DNA of 64,000 bases from RYN-133 sp036497285 (lineage in GTDB: Bacteria > Actinomycetota > Actinomycetes > Mycobacteriales > Jatrophihabitantaceae): NCBI GenBank assembly GCA_036497285.1, contig DASXJR010000076.1:1-64000 (forward strand). The letters run 5' to 3'. The notes under the pieces were generated by a model that had not been told where the DNA came from, did no database searches, and worked only from the letters and a program-made list of their open reading frames with translations. How positions within the stretch are numbered: position 1 is the stretch's first letter; each line of letters begins with the position of its first letter. The position numbers were made by a program, and so were the translations under genes. Below are positions 16,329 to 24,072 of this stretch, piece by piece.

Positions 16329-18037
16329 GCGCGCTCGCGTCCGGCACCGACGTCAACGGCGTCGAACTGGGCGTCGTCATCTTCTTCTTCGCGGTGGTCA
16401 CCGTGGGTGGCTTCTGGGCCGCTCGCTGGCGCCGCGGCACGACCGTGCACAGCCTGGACGAGTGGGGGCTGGGCGGTCGCGGCTTCGGCACCGTCATCAC
16501 ATGGTTCCTGCTCGGCGGTGACCTCTATACCGCGTATACGTTCGTCGCGGTGCCGGCGGCCATGTATGCCACCGGCGCCGTCAGCGGCTTCTTCGCCGTG
16601 CCGTACACGATCGTCGCGTACCCGATCATTTTCATCTTCATGCCCAGGCTGTGGAGCGTGGCGCACCGCAAGGGCTACGTCACCCCGGCCGACTTCGTTC
16701 GCGGCCGCTACGACAGCCGCGGCCTGGCCCTCGCCGTCGCGGTCACCGGCATCCTGGCGACGATGCCCTACATCGCGCTGCAGCTGGTCGGTATTCAAGC
16801 AATCCTCGAGACGATGGGCCTCGGTGGCTCGAGCAACACGTTCGTCAAGGATCTGCCGCTGATCATCGCGTTCGCTGTGCTCGCCGCGTATACGTACTCG
16901 TCCGGGCTGCGTGCGCCGGCGCTGATCGCGTTCGTCAAGGACACGTTGATCTACATCGTCATCGTGGTCGCGATCATCTACGTCGCGACGAAGATCGGCT
17001 TCACCGACATGTTCGCTGCCGCGAAGACGAAGATGACGACCGTCTCCCCCACCACCAAGTTGCCGACCGGGACGTTCATTACGAGTGACACGACGTATTG
17101 GGCGTTCGGCACCCTGGCGTTCGGCTCGGCGCTCGCGCTGTTCATGTACCCGCACTCGATGACGGCGGTGCTGTCGGGCCGCAGCCGCAAGGTGATCCGG
17201 CGCAACGCTGCGATCCTGCCGCTCTACTCGCTCATGCTCGCTCTGCTGGCGCTGCTCGGCTATGCGGCGATCGCCAAGAACACGAACGTGTTCGGGCTCG
17301 ACGGCTACGCCAACCCGCAACTGGCCGTGCCGCGGTTGTTCGACCAGGTGTTCCCGGACTGGTTCGCAGGTGTCTGCTTCGCCGCGATCGGCATCGGCGC
17401 GCTCGTCCCGGCCGCGATCATGTCGATCGCGGCGGCGAACCTGTTCACCCGCAACGTGTACCGCGAGTTCATCAAGCGCGACGCGTCGCCGAAGCACGAG
17501 ACACGAGTGGCCAAGATCGTCTCGCTCGTGGTGAAGTTCGGCGCATTGCTGTTCGTGATCGCCCTCGACCGGCAGAACGCGATCAACTTCCAGCTGCTCG
17601 GCGGGGTGTGGATCCTGCAGACGATCGTGGCCGTCGTGGCCGGGCTCTACACCCGGTGGTTCCACCGCTGGGCACTGCTGCTCGGCTGGGCCGTCGGAAT
17701 GGTCTACGGCACCGTAGTGGCGTATCAGCAGGAGGTGCCCAACGCCAAGGTGAATCTGGTAAACGGAGCGCCCAACACCGTCGTCGACGGCACCCGGCAT
17801 TTCGGCTCACCGCTGGCGAACTTTCCCTTCACCGACCAGAAGGTCTATATCGCGGCGACCGCGCTGCTGCTCAATCTGATCGTCGCGGTCGTGGCGACGC
17901 TCGTCCTGCGCGCGGTCAAGGCACCCGCTGGCACCGATGACACGCAGCCCGGCGACTACTACTCCGACGCGCCGGACGCCAAGGTGCTCGCCTCGTCCGA
18001 GCCGGCCGCGGCCGGCGCCGAGGTCGGCGCCAGGTAG
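16325..18037 (+). CDS. Sodium:solute symporter (SSS family)
   Basis: Polytopic carrier of 570 aa with about 13 membrane segments. The early helices carry WGLGGRGFGTVITWFLLGGD, typical of the monocarboxylate/MctP-like branch of the SSS family. A central GIGALVPAAIMSIAAANLFTRN segment matches the SSS signature region. The tail from about residue 540 is polar and cytoplasmic. It is translationally coupled to the DUF3311 protein. Likely substrates are acetate, pyruvate or other monocarboxylates, but amino acids cannot be excluded. Confidence 0.9.
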   Translation: MSALASGTDVNGVELGVVIFFFAVVTVGGFWAARWRRGTTVHSLDEWGLGGRGFGTVITWFLLGGDLYTAYTFVAVPAAMYATGAVSGFFAVPYTIVAYPIIFIFMPRLWSVAHRKGYVTPADFVRGRYDSRGLALAVAVTGILATMPYIALQLVGIQAILETMGLGGSSNTFVKDLPLIIAFAVLAAYTYSSGLRAPALIAFVKDTLIYIVIVVAIIYVATKIGFTDMFAAAKTKMTTVSPTTKLPTGTFITSDTTYWAFGTLAFGSALALFMYPHSMTAVLSGRSRKVIRRNAAILPLYSLMLALLALLGYAAIAKNTNVFGLDGYANPQLAVPRLFDQVFPDWFAGVCFAAIGIGALVPAAIMSIAAANLFTRNVYREFIKRDASPKHETRVAKIVSLVVKFGALLFVIALDRQNAINFQLLGGVWILQTIVAVVAGLYTRWFHRWALLLGWAVGMVYGTVVAYQQEVPNAKVNLVNGAPNTVVDGTRHFGSPLANFPFTDQKVYIAATALLLNLIVAVVATLVLRAVKAPAGTDDTQPGDYYSDAPDAKVLASSEPAAAGAEVGAR

Positions 18038-18056
18038 TCACCCCGACGACCAGCCC

Positions 18057-19598
18057 TCAGATGTGCGGCCCGACGAGTGTGATCGCGCGCTCGTCGGGCG
18101 CGAACCCGGGCGGGCTGCCGCGCGCCTGCCACGTCGTTCTCGGCGCGCCGGCAGGCAGCCAGCTCGGCCGCCAGATGCCCAGGGCGAGGTCGAGATCCTC
18201 CAGCGCGGCCCGCACCGAGGGCGTGATCGGCGCGCGCAGATGCTCGCCCCACACCTCGACGCGCAGGTCGCGCACGAGCGAGGTCGACGTGGTGACCGCG
18301 GCGCTCATCTCGCTGTCGGTGCCGTACATCGACCGGCTGAACATGTTTGCCGAGCCGATGTTCGCGAACTCGTCGTCAACCATGACGAGCTTCGCGTGCA
18401 CCGTGCAGTTCTCGATGCGGCACAGCACCACATTGCTGCGCGCCTGTGGTGAGAGCGGGTCGATGATCTTTTTCCGCAGGTCGTCGTTGACCTCGCGGTT
18501 GATGTCCAGGCCACCGACGTCGACGTCCTCCGGATCGCGCGTGCCCGAGCCGACCAGGATCGCCTTGACGCCGCGGGCAGCTGCCGCGTACAGGAACGGA
18601 TAGAGCTCGAAAGCCCTTTCCCCACCGACCGATTCCTCGAGGTACTGATCCTCGATGTACACGTATCGCCGCGCCGCGCCGATCGCGGTCGTCAACGTCG
18701 TGAAGATCTCTTGGTGGCCGTGCGACGGCACGAGGTCCCACTGCCGGCGACGGAACGGCAGGTGCGAGTCGACCTTGCGGTGGAACGTCGAGCGCAGCAC
18801 ACGCACTGCGACGCCGGGGTTGGCAACCGGTGCCGCCGACGGCGCGGGTGGCGGTGGCGGCAGCGCGTCGGGCGGGTTCAACCGACGCCGGTCACGCGGC
18901 GAGGCCAGCCAGTGCTCGTTGGGCAGCGTCAACGTTTCGGACCAGCGCTGGCAGAAGATGTCCCACACCCGGCGGGCGGCGGGGCCGCGCAGCCGCACCG
19001 CCATGTCGTGCCAACCCCACCGGGCGCCTTCGAGCACCAGGCGGTTGTGCGGGCCGGCGTCGAAACGGTGTCCCCCCAGGTCGATACCGGAAACATACGA
19101 CGTGAGTTCGCCGCCGATGTGCGCAACGAACGTTTTCTGGTGATTCGAGCCCAGCAGGGCACCGGAGAAATCGAGGAGGACGCGCCCGCGCAGCGGCGGC
19201 TCGTCGTGGCCGGGCACCTGCATCTGACGCATGAGATCGGCTTGGAAGGCGTTGTCGCGAAAGGGCAAACCGCTCCGGGGTAGCGACGCCGCGAACACCC
19301 GCCCGGCAATCAGGAGACGCACCTCGACGCCACGTGCTGCAGCCTCGGCGAAGTGCCTGCCGAGCGGAAGGCGGTTGGGATCGTCCTCGTCCCGTCCGCA
19401 CAGGTCGATGCGCGGATCGATCTCGAGGCCGGACGCCAGAATCGTGTCGCCCGGGCCGGCGGCGCGAAGGTGTTCGTCGAGCGCGGCGAAGTACCGCTGT
19501 CCATCGACGATCGGGACCCACTCGGAGTCGTCGACGTACGTCTCGGTGTCGATCGGATTCGGAAAATAGCGGCCGGCCGGCTCGTCACCGCTCGTCAT
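18057..19598 (-). CDS. Phospholipase D-like protein
   Basis: Predicted 513 aa with two HKD-type half-sites. The first is HQKTFVAHIGG (near residue 150); its expected aspartate is less clear. The second is HAKLVMVDDEFANIGSANM (near residue 405), which is canonical. YIEDQYLEES precedes it. No signal peptide is evident, so a cytosolic phospholipase D or cardiolipin-synthase-like phosphodiesterase is likely. ATG 19598 lies inside the end of the histidine-kinase gene; GTG 19616 would add six residues. Overlap with the kinase suggests one transcript with the two-component pair. Confidence 0.85.
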   Translation of the reverse strand: MTSGDEPAGRYFPNPIDTETYVDDSEWVPIVDGQRYFAALDEHLRAAGPGDTILASGLEIDPRIDLCGRDEDDPNRLPLGRHFAEAAARGVEVRLLIAGRVFAASLPRSGLPFRDNAFQADLMRQMQVPGHDEPPLRGRVLLDFSGALLGSNHQKTFVAHIGGELTSYVSGIDLGGHRFDAGPHNRLVLEGARWGWHDMAVRLRGPAARRVWDIFCQRWSETLTLPNEHWLASPRDRRRLNPPDALPPPPPAPSAAPVANPGVAVRVLRSTFHRKVDSHLPFRRRQWDLVPSHGHQEIFTTLTTAIGAARRYVYIEDQYLEESVGGERAFELYPFLYAAAARGVKAILVGSGTRDPEDVDVGGLDINREVNDDLRKKIIDPLSPQARSNVVLCRIENCTVHAKLVMVDDEFANIGSANMFSRSMYGTDSEMSAAVTTSTSLVRDLRVEVWGEHLRAPITPSVRAALEDLDLALGIWRPSWLPAGAPRTTWQARGSPPGFAPDERAITLVGPHI

Positions 19599-20694
19599 CG
19601 TGGGAACGTAGCGCACGAACCTTGTCCCCGGGTTGCAGGGTGACGGTCACCCTGAGCCCGCCGTCCGGGTTCGGCACCGCCGTGATCGTGCCGCTGTGCG
19701 CGGCGACCACCGAGCGGGCAATGGTGAGTCCGAGGCCGACGCCGCCGCCGTGGTCGAGCCGGTCTCCCGAACCACGCCGAAACGGTTCGAACAGTCCGGA
19801 AACCTGATCGGATGCGACTCGGACGCCGCTGTTTGCGACGACGAGGCTGCCGTCGGATCCGACGCGCACCTGTACCCAGCCGTCGGGCTCGTTGTACTTG
19901 ATCGCGTTCTGAACGAGGTTGGTGGCCAGCCGCTCGAGCAGCGGCGCCTCGCCGCTGATTTCGACGGGCTGCAACGCCGCATCGATGTCGATGCCGGCCT
20001 CTTTCGCGGCGGGCCGGAAGGTCTCGACGACTGCGGCGGTGATGAGGTCGAGCCGCTGCGGGGTGTTGGCGACCAGGCCGCGCTCGGTCTCCGCGAGCAC
20101 GAGCAGCCCTTCGATGAGCGCTTCGTTGCGCGCGTTCGTGGCAAGCAGTTGCCGCGACAGCAGGTCGAGCTGTTCTCGGGTGAGTGCCTGCGACAGGCTC
20201 ACCTCGATCAGGGCGCGCTGGGTCGCCAGCGGCGTGCGCAGCTCGTGCGAGGCGTTGGCGGCGAATCTGGTCTGCGCCTCGTAGCCCTCCGCGACCCGAT
20301 CGAGCAACTCGTCGATCGCGTCCGCAAGGCGACTGCTCTCGTCACGCGGGCCGTCCTGCTGCAGCCGCAGCCCGAGGCTGGTCGGGCCGAGGCGGCTGAC
20401 CGTCTCGGCCATCTGTCCGAACGGGCGGAGCACCCAGCGTCCGAGCATGAGTCCGAAACCGACCATGAGTGCGGTCACGGCCACGATCTCGACCCAAGCG
20501 AGCGTGACGTTGTAATTGGTGGGGCCGCAGCCGTTCGTCAAGGTCAGGTACGTCGGGCTGCAGTTGACGAATCCGCTGCGATACCAGCGGATCACGTTCA
20601 CACCGTTGTAGAACAGCCAGGCGAGGTAGAGCAGTCCTACCGGCCAGCTCACCAGCATCGCGGTCGCGAAGCGGCGGCGCGGGGTGAGCCGCAT
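19585..20694 (-). CDS. Membrane sensor histidine kinase
   Basis: Sensor kinase of 369 aa. Two membrane helices (about 10-30 and 66-86) flank a short outside loop with C45 and C56, which might form a disulfide. A HAMP-like linker follows, then HisKA with ASHELRTPLATQRAL (H150) and HATPase with NLVQNAIKYNEPDG and GGGVGLGLTIARSVV. ATG 20694 overlaps the response regulator stop (TGATG); the longer open frame upstream is antiparallel noise. Its signal is unknown; the downstream phospholipase D and the divergent D,D-carboxypeptidase hint at envelope sensing. Confidence 0.93.
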   Translation of the reverse strand: MRLTPRRRFATAMLVSWPVGLLYLAWLFYNGVNVIRWYRSGFVNCSPTYLTLTNGCGPTNYNVTLAWVEIVAVTALMVGFGLMLGRWVLRPFGQMAETVSRLGPTSLGLRLQQDGPRDESSRLADAIDELLDRVAEGYEAQTRFAANASHELRTPLATQRALIEVSLSQALTREQLDLLSRQLLATNARNEALIEGLLVLAETERGLVANTPQRLDLITAAVVETFRPAAKEAGIDIDAALQPVEISGEAPLLERLATNLVQNAIKYNEPDGWVQVRVGSDGSLVVANSGVRVASDQVSGLFEPFRRGSGDRLDHGGGVGLGLTIARSVVAAHSGTITAVPNPDGGLRVTVTLQPGDKVRALRSHDDER

Positions 20695-21359
20695 CAGTCG
20701 GAGTTCCCGAAGCGGTACCCCACGCGTGGGATCGTATGCACGACCGGTGGGTCGCCCAGCTTGCGACGCAGCGTCATCACCGCGACCCGCACTGCATTCG
20801 TGAACGGGTCGGCATGCTCGTCCCACGCCTGCTCCAGGAGATCCTCGGCGGTGACCACGGCTCCGGACGAGCGCATCAGCACCGAGAGAACCGCGAACTC
20901 CTTCGGGGTCAGATCGAGAAGCCGGCCGTCGCGGAATGCGCGGTGTCTGGGCACGTCCAACACCACTCCGTCGTGATCGAGCACCGGACTGAACGCGGCC
21001 GGAGGGCGCCGGGCGAGTGCCTGCACACGCGCGGCGAGCTCGGCGAAGGCGAACGGCTTGGTGAGGTAGTCGTCGGCGCCGAGGCCGAGTCCGTCGACGC
21101 GGTCGCGGATGCCGGCGGCCGCCGTCAGGATGAGGATCCGGGTGCCCATCGCGGCGTCGACCATCCAGCGGCACACGTCATCGCCGGTGCGGCCTGGCAT
21201 GTCGCGGTCGAGCACGGCGACGTCGTAGTGGTTGACGGCGAGACGCTCCACCGCCGCCTCGCCGTCGTAACAGACGTCGACTGCCATCGCCAACTTGCGC
21301 AACCCGTCGGCCACGGTGTCGGCGAGCAGCCGCTCGTCGTCGGCTAGTAGCACACGCAC
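20694..21359 (-). CDS. OmpR-family response regulator
   Basis: DNA-binding response regulator, 221 aa. Receiver domain with acidic pair D7/D8, phospho-acceptor D51 (VLDRDMPG) and K101 (DDYLTKPF). The C-terminal winged helix has LDLTPKEFAVLSVLM and the recognition-wing end VVHTIPRVGYRFG. It starts with GTG 21359 and is first gene of an apparent three-gene run (regulator, kinase, phospholipase D). The 117-nt divergent region to the D,D-carboxypeptidase is a natural place for its own operator. Confidence 0.94.
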   Translation of the reverse strand: MRVLLADDERLLADTVADGLRKLAMAVDVCYDGEAAVERLAVNHYDVAVLDRDMPGRTGDDVCRWMVDAAMGTRILILTAAAGIRDRVDGLGLGADDYLTKPFAFAELAARVQALARRPPAAFSPVLDHDGVVLDVPRHRAFRDGRLLDLTPKEFAVLSVLMRSSGAVVTAEDLLEQAWDEHADPFTNAVRVAVMTLRRKLGDPPVVHTIPRVGYRFGNSD

Positions 21360-21476
21360 GCTGCTTCGTTGTCTCCTTCTTAGTCCTGCGCGGTCGAGCC
21401 TGGCGTGATCTCGATAAGCGCAGGATAAGGACGCGGCGAACGTCGACGATAGCGGTCACCCACCATCGTCCGGGTC

Positions 21477-22427
21477 GTGATCAGACAATCCCGCTCACGC
21501 TTCGTCACCGTTCTGCTCGCCGGCGTGTGCGTGGCGGCCGTGACCGCGGTCGCCGCCGTGCGATTCGTGCAGGACGACCGCCGGCGGCACTACCTCGGCG
21601 TGGCCGGGTGGCCGAGCCGGGGCCAGGGTGCGTACGTCATCGCAGGCTCGGCCGCGCACGCCGGCCCGGGGCAGCGGGCGGTCCCGATCGCGAGCGTGGC
21701 CAAGGTGATGACGGCGCGGCTCGTGCTGCGCGCGGCGCCGCTGCGTACGGGGTTCCACCTTGTCGTGACGGCGCAGGACGTCGTCGACACTCAGGCACGG
21801 GTGGCCGACGGCGAGTCGACGGTGCCGGTGGCGGCGGGCGAGGTGCTCAGCGAGCGCCAGGCGCTGGCGGCGCTGCTGCTGCCGTCCGCGAACAACATCG
21901 CAATCATGCTGGCGCGCCGCGTCGCGGGCAGCGTCGCCGCATTCGTGGTGCGGATGAATCGCGAGGCGCGTCGGTTGGGGATGACCCGCACCCGATACAC
22001 CGATCCGAGTGGGCTGGCGAGTTCGACGCGTTCGACGGCTGCAGATCAGCTGATCCTCGCGGTCGCCGCTCTTCGGCAGCCGACGCTGGCTCACCTGGTC
22101 GCGCTGCGCAGCTACTCGATCCCGGTTGCCGGGACGATCCGCAACACCGATTCGTTGCTCGGCTCGGACGGGGTCGTCGGGGTCAAGACCGGCTCGGACG
22201 ACGCGGCCGGCGGCTGCTTCATGTTCCGGGTCAGGCGGATCGTCGACGGCCGCCGGACGACCGTGACCGGGGTGGTTTTGGGACAGGAGGGGCACAACCT
22301 GATCACTGCGGGGCTGTATGCGGGACTGCAACTCGCGAACCGCGCCCTCGAGGCGGCATTGCCCGGCCCCGGCTCTGTTGACAGTGGTCAGTTTCGGGCT
22401 CAGTGGTTAGTTGCAACTGACCACTGA
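21477..22427 (+). CDS. D-alanyl-D-alanine carboxypeptidase-like (peptidase S11) protein
   Basis: Exported penicillin-binding-protein fold, 316 aa. An N-terminal membrane anchor or signal (residues ~10-29) is followed by active-site motifs S73-x2-K76 (SVAK), S137-A-N139 and K237-T-G239. It would trim pentapeptide stems of peptidoglycan outside the membrane. GTG start at 21477. Oddly, the last ~15 residues (from about residue 302, DSGQFRAQWLVATDH) are encoded by the nested palindromic repeat that begins at 22380; the repeat supplies the stop codon, so the original C-terminus has probably been replaced. Confidence 0.87.
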   Translation: MIRQSRSRFVTVLLAGVCVAAVTAVAAVRFVQDDRRRHYLGVAGWPSRGQGAYVIAGSAAHAGPGQRAVPIASVAKVMTARLVLRAAPLRTGFHLVVTAQDVVDTQARVADGESTVPVAAGEVLSERQALAALLLPSANNIAIMLARRVAGSVAAFVVRMNREARRLGMTRTRYTDPSGLASSTRSTAADQLILAVAALRQPTLAHLVALRSYSIPVAGTIRNTDSLLGSDGVVGVKTGSDDAAGGCFMFRVRRIVDGRRTTVTGVVLGQEGHNLITAGLYAGLQLANRALEAALPGPGSVDSGQFRAQWLVATDH

Positions 22428-22448
22428 CCGTCGCAACTGACCACTGTC
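22380..22448. repeat. Nested four-arm palindromic repeat, copy A
   Basis: 69 bp with four arms of 14 nt. Outer arms GACAGTGGTCAGTT (22380-22393) and AACTGACCACTGTC (22435-22448) pair perfectly. Inner arms 22400-22413 and 22414-22427 pair with one T/C difference and have no loop between them. Spacers are 6 and 7 nt. It overlaps the end of the carboxypeptidase gene and lies before the convergent rsrA end. The same geometry and the same outer arms occur at 47890-47958. Confidence 0.9.
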
Positions 22449-22491
22449 GGTCTTTGCCGGCGATCTTCAGATACTCGGTTGACGAAGAGAA

Positions 22492-22782
22492 CTACTCGGC
22501 GCGGTACTCGACGTGGCCGGTCTCGATCGTCAATTCCGTGATGCGAACCCGGATGCGCTCGTGCAGGCTGGCCGGCGCTTGGTCCCCGCCGCAGCACCGT
22601 GCGATCAGTGCCCGGACGTCGTTCTCGAGACCGTACTGGCGCAAGCACGGCGCGCAGGCCTCGAGGTGCTGCCGGATCCGACCGCGGGTGTCCTCGTCGG
22701 TCTCCTCGTCCATGTACTGATACAGCTCGTCCAGAACGTCGTCACAGTCGATGTTCCCGGGGCCGAAACCCAACCCACTCAT
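22492..22782 (-). CDS. rsrA: Zinc-binding redox anti-sigma factor RsrA
   Basis: Anti-sigma factor of 96 aa that holds SigR and lets go when oxidised. Zinc ligands fit the ZAS family: C13, H39, C43 and C46 (HLEACAPC). Oxidation would form a disulfide among these cysteines and release the sigma factor. A second cysteine pair (CC near residue 72) is at the C-terminal side. ATG 22782 overlaps the sigR stop by 4 nt, so the pair is coupled as in Streptomyces rsrA and mycobacterial rshA. Confidence 0.93.
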   Translation of the reverse strand: MSGLGFGPGNIDCDDVLDELYQYMDEETDEDTRGRIRQHLEACAPCLRQYGLENDVRALIARCCGGDQAPASLHERIRVRITELTIETGHVEYRAE

Positions 22783-23471
22783 GATTCGCCCCCTGATGCT
22801 GCGGCGATCAACCCACGATCTCGGGCGTAGTCGGCCAGCAGGCTCTGCAGTTGCTTGCGACCGCGATGCAGCCGCGACATGACTGTTCCGATCGGAGTCC
22901 CCATGATCTCGGCGATCTCCTTGTACGCGAAACCTTCGACATCGGCCAGATAGACGGCCAACCGGAAGTCCTCGGGCAGCGCCTGGAGCGCGTCCTTGAC
23001 GTCCGAATCCGGCAAGTGGTCGAGCGCTTCCATCTCCGCCGAGCGCAAACCGCTCGACGTGTGCGACTCGGCGCGCGCGAGCTGCCAGTCCTCGACGTCC
23101 TCGCCGTTGGACTCCTGCGGCTGGCGCTGCTTCTTGCGGTAGTTGTTGATGAAGGTGTTCGTCAGGATCCGGTACAGCCACGCCTTGAGGTTGGTTCCCT
23201 CGGTGAACTGGTGGAACGCGGCGAATGCCTTGACGTAGGTCTCTTGGACGAGGTCCTCGGCGTCGGCGGGGTTGCGCGTCATGCGCATCGCAGCCGCGTA
23301 CAGCTGGTCGAGGAAGGGCAAAGCGTCGCGCTCGAATCTGGCGCGCCGCTGCTCGACAGTCTCCTCAGCCACCGTGCTCCCTGTGTGCGTGTCGGAGTTC
23401 GAGCCTATCGCGCGCTGCCGGATCGGCCGGATCGCGTCGAGAATGCGCGGTCGTTCGGCGGTCACCATCAT
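22779..23471 (-). CDS. sigR: ECF sigma factor SigR (thiol-oxidative stress)
   Basis: SigR/SigH orthologue. Region 2 contains QLYAAAMRMTRNPADAEDLVQETYVKAF; region 4 ends with EGFAYKEIAEIMGTPIGTVMSRLHRGRKQL. Two starts are possible: ATG 23471 (230 aa) and GTG 23372 (197 aa, MAEETVEQRRARFERDAL), the latter matching the usual SigR length. The longer form starts right behind the sigR-type promoter at 23481-23506, much as Streptomyces makes an unstable longer SigR' from its induced promoter (remembered). It activates thioredoxin, mycothiol and protease genes and is held by RsrA. Confidence 0.94.
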   Translation of the reverse strand: MMVTAERPRILDAIRPIRQRAIGSNSDTHTGSTVAEETVEQRRARFERDALPFLDQLYAAAMRMTRNPADAEDLVQETYVKAFAAFHQFTEGTNLKAWLYRILTNTFINNYRKKQRQPQESNGEDVEDWQLARAESHTSSGLRSAEMEALDHLPDSDVKDALQALPEDFRLAVYLADVEGFAYKEIAEIMGTPIGTVMSRLHRGRKQLQSLLADYARDRGLIAAASGGES

Positions 23472-23480
23472 GGTGGGTCA

Positions 23481-23506
23481 AACCCGGATCACGGCCGATG
23501 CATTCC
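23481..23506 (-). promoter_or_regulatory. SigR-dependent autoregulatory promoter
   Basis: On the minus strand GGAAT (23506-23502), then exactly 18 nt, then GTT (23483-23481). This is the full SigR/SigH consensus GGAAT-N18-GTT. The transcript would begin near 23473, at the upstream ATG (23471). Confidence 0.88.
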
Positions 23507-23580
23507 GGCTACCGTCACAGCGTGGCAACCGGAAGCAAGCTGCTCATCACACCGCAGGGCCAAGACGATGGCGGGGTGAA

Positions 23581-24069
23581 GTGAGCGTGGCAACCGGAAC
23601 CCCCGCGACAGCCCTGCTGACCAAACAGAAGATCCCGTTCACGCTGCACCCGTACGATCACGATCCACGCGCCGAGGCATACGGGGACGAGGCCGCCGCC
23701 GCACTCGGAATCGACCCCACCCGCATCTTCAAGACCTTGATCGCGCTCATCGACGGGTCCATGGTGTGCGCGGTCGTGCCGGTGGCCGCCCGCCTGGACG
23801 TCAAAGCCCTCGCGGCCGCGGTCGGCGGCAAGCGCGGTGGCATGGCCGAGCCCGCGGCGGCAGCGCGCGCAACGGGCTACGTGGTCGGCGGGATAAGTCC
23901 GATCGGCCAGCGCACCCGCCTGCCGATCGTCGTGGACGCCTCCGCCGAGCACCTGGACACGGTCTACGTCTCGGCGGGCAAGCGCGGCCTGCAGGTGGAG
24001 CTGTCCCCGGCCGACCTCGCGCAAGCGGCAAACGCGCAGTTTGCTCCTATCGCGACGTCGTCCCGCTAG
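23581..24069 (+). CDS. YbaK/EbsC-family aminoacyl-tRNA deacylase
   Basis: Probable Cys-tRNA(Pro) deacylase, 162 aa. It hydrolyses mischarged tRNA in the cytosol. The YbaK pattern is clear: TRIFKTLIALIDG with the essential lysine (near residue 44), LDVKALAAAVGGKRGGMAEP and the substrate-pocket loop GYVVGGISPIGQRTRLPIVVD. GTG 23581 or GTG 23587 could be the start. The frame is open upstream but that part is antisense to sigR. A 20-residue reading frame (23522-23584) starting with a near-copy of its first codons ends at its start codon. Confidence 0.87.
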   Translation: MSVATGTPATALLTKQKIPFTLHPYDHDPRAEAYGDEAAAALGIDPTRIFKTLIALIDGSMVCAVVPVAARLDVKALAAAVGGKRGGMAEPAAAARATGYVVGGISPIGQRTRLPIVVDASAEHLDTVYVSAGKRGLQVELSPADLAQAANAQFAPIATSSR

Positions 24070-24072
24070 CCC

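Noticed and set aside
22380..22448. CRISPR array or transposon end
   Set aside because: Arms are inverted in nested order, spacers are only 6-7 nt, and no cas or transposase gene is near.
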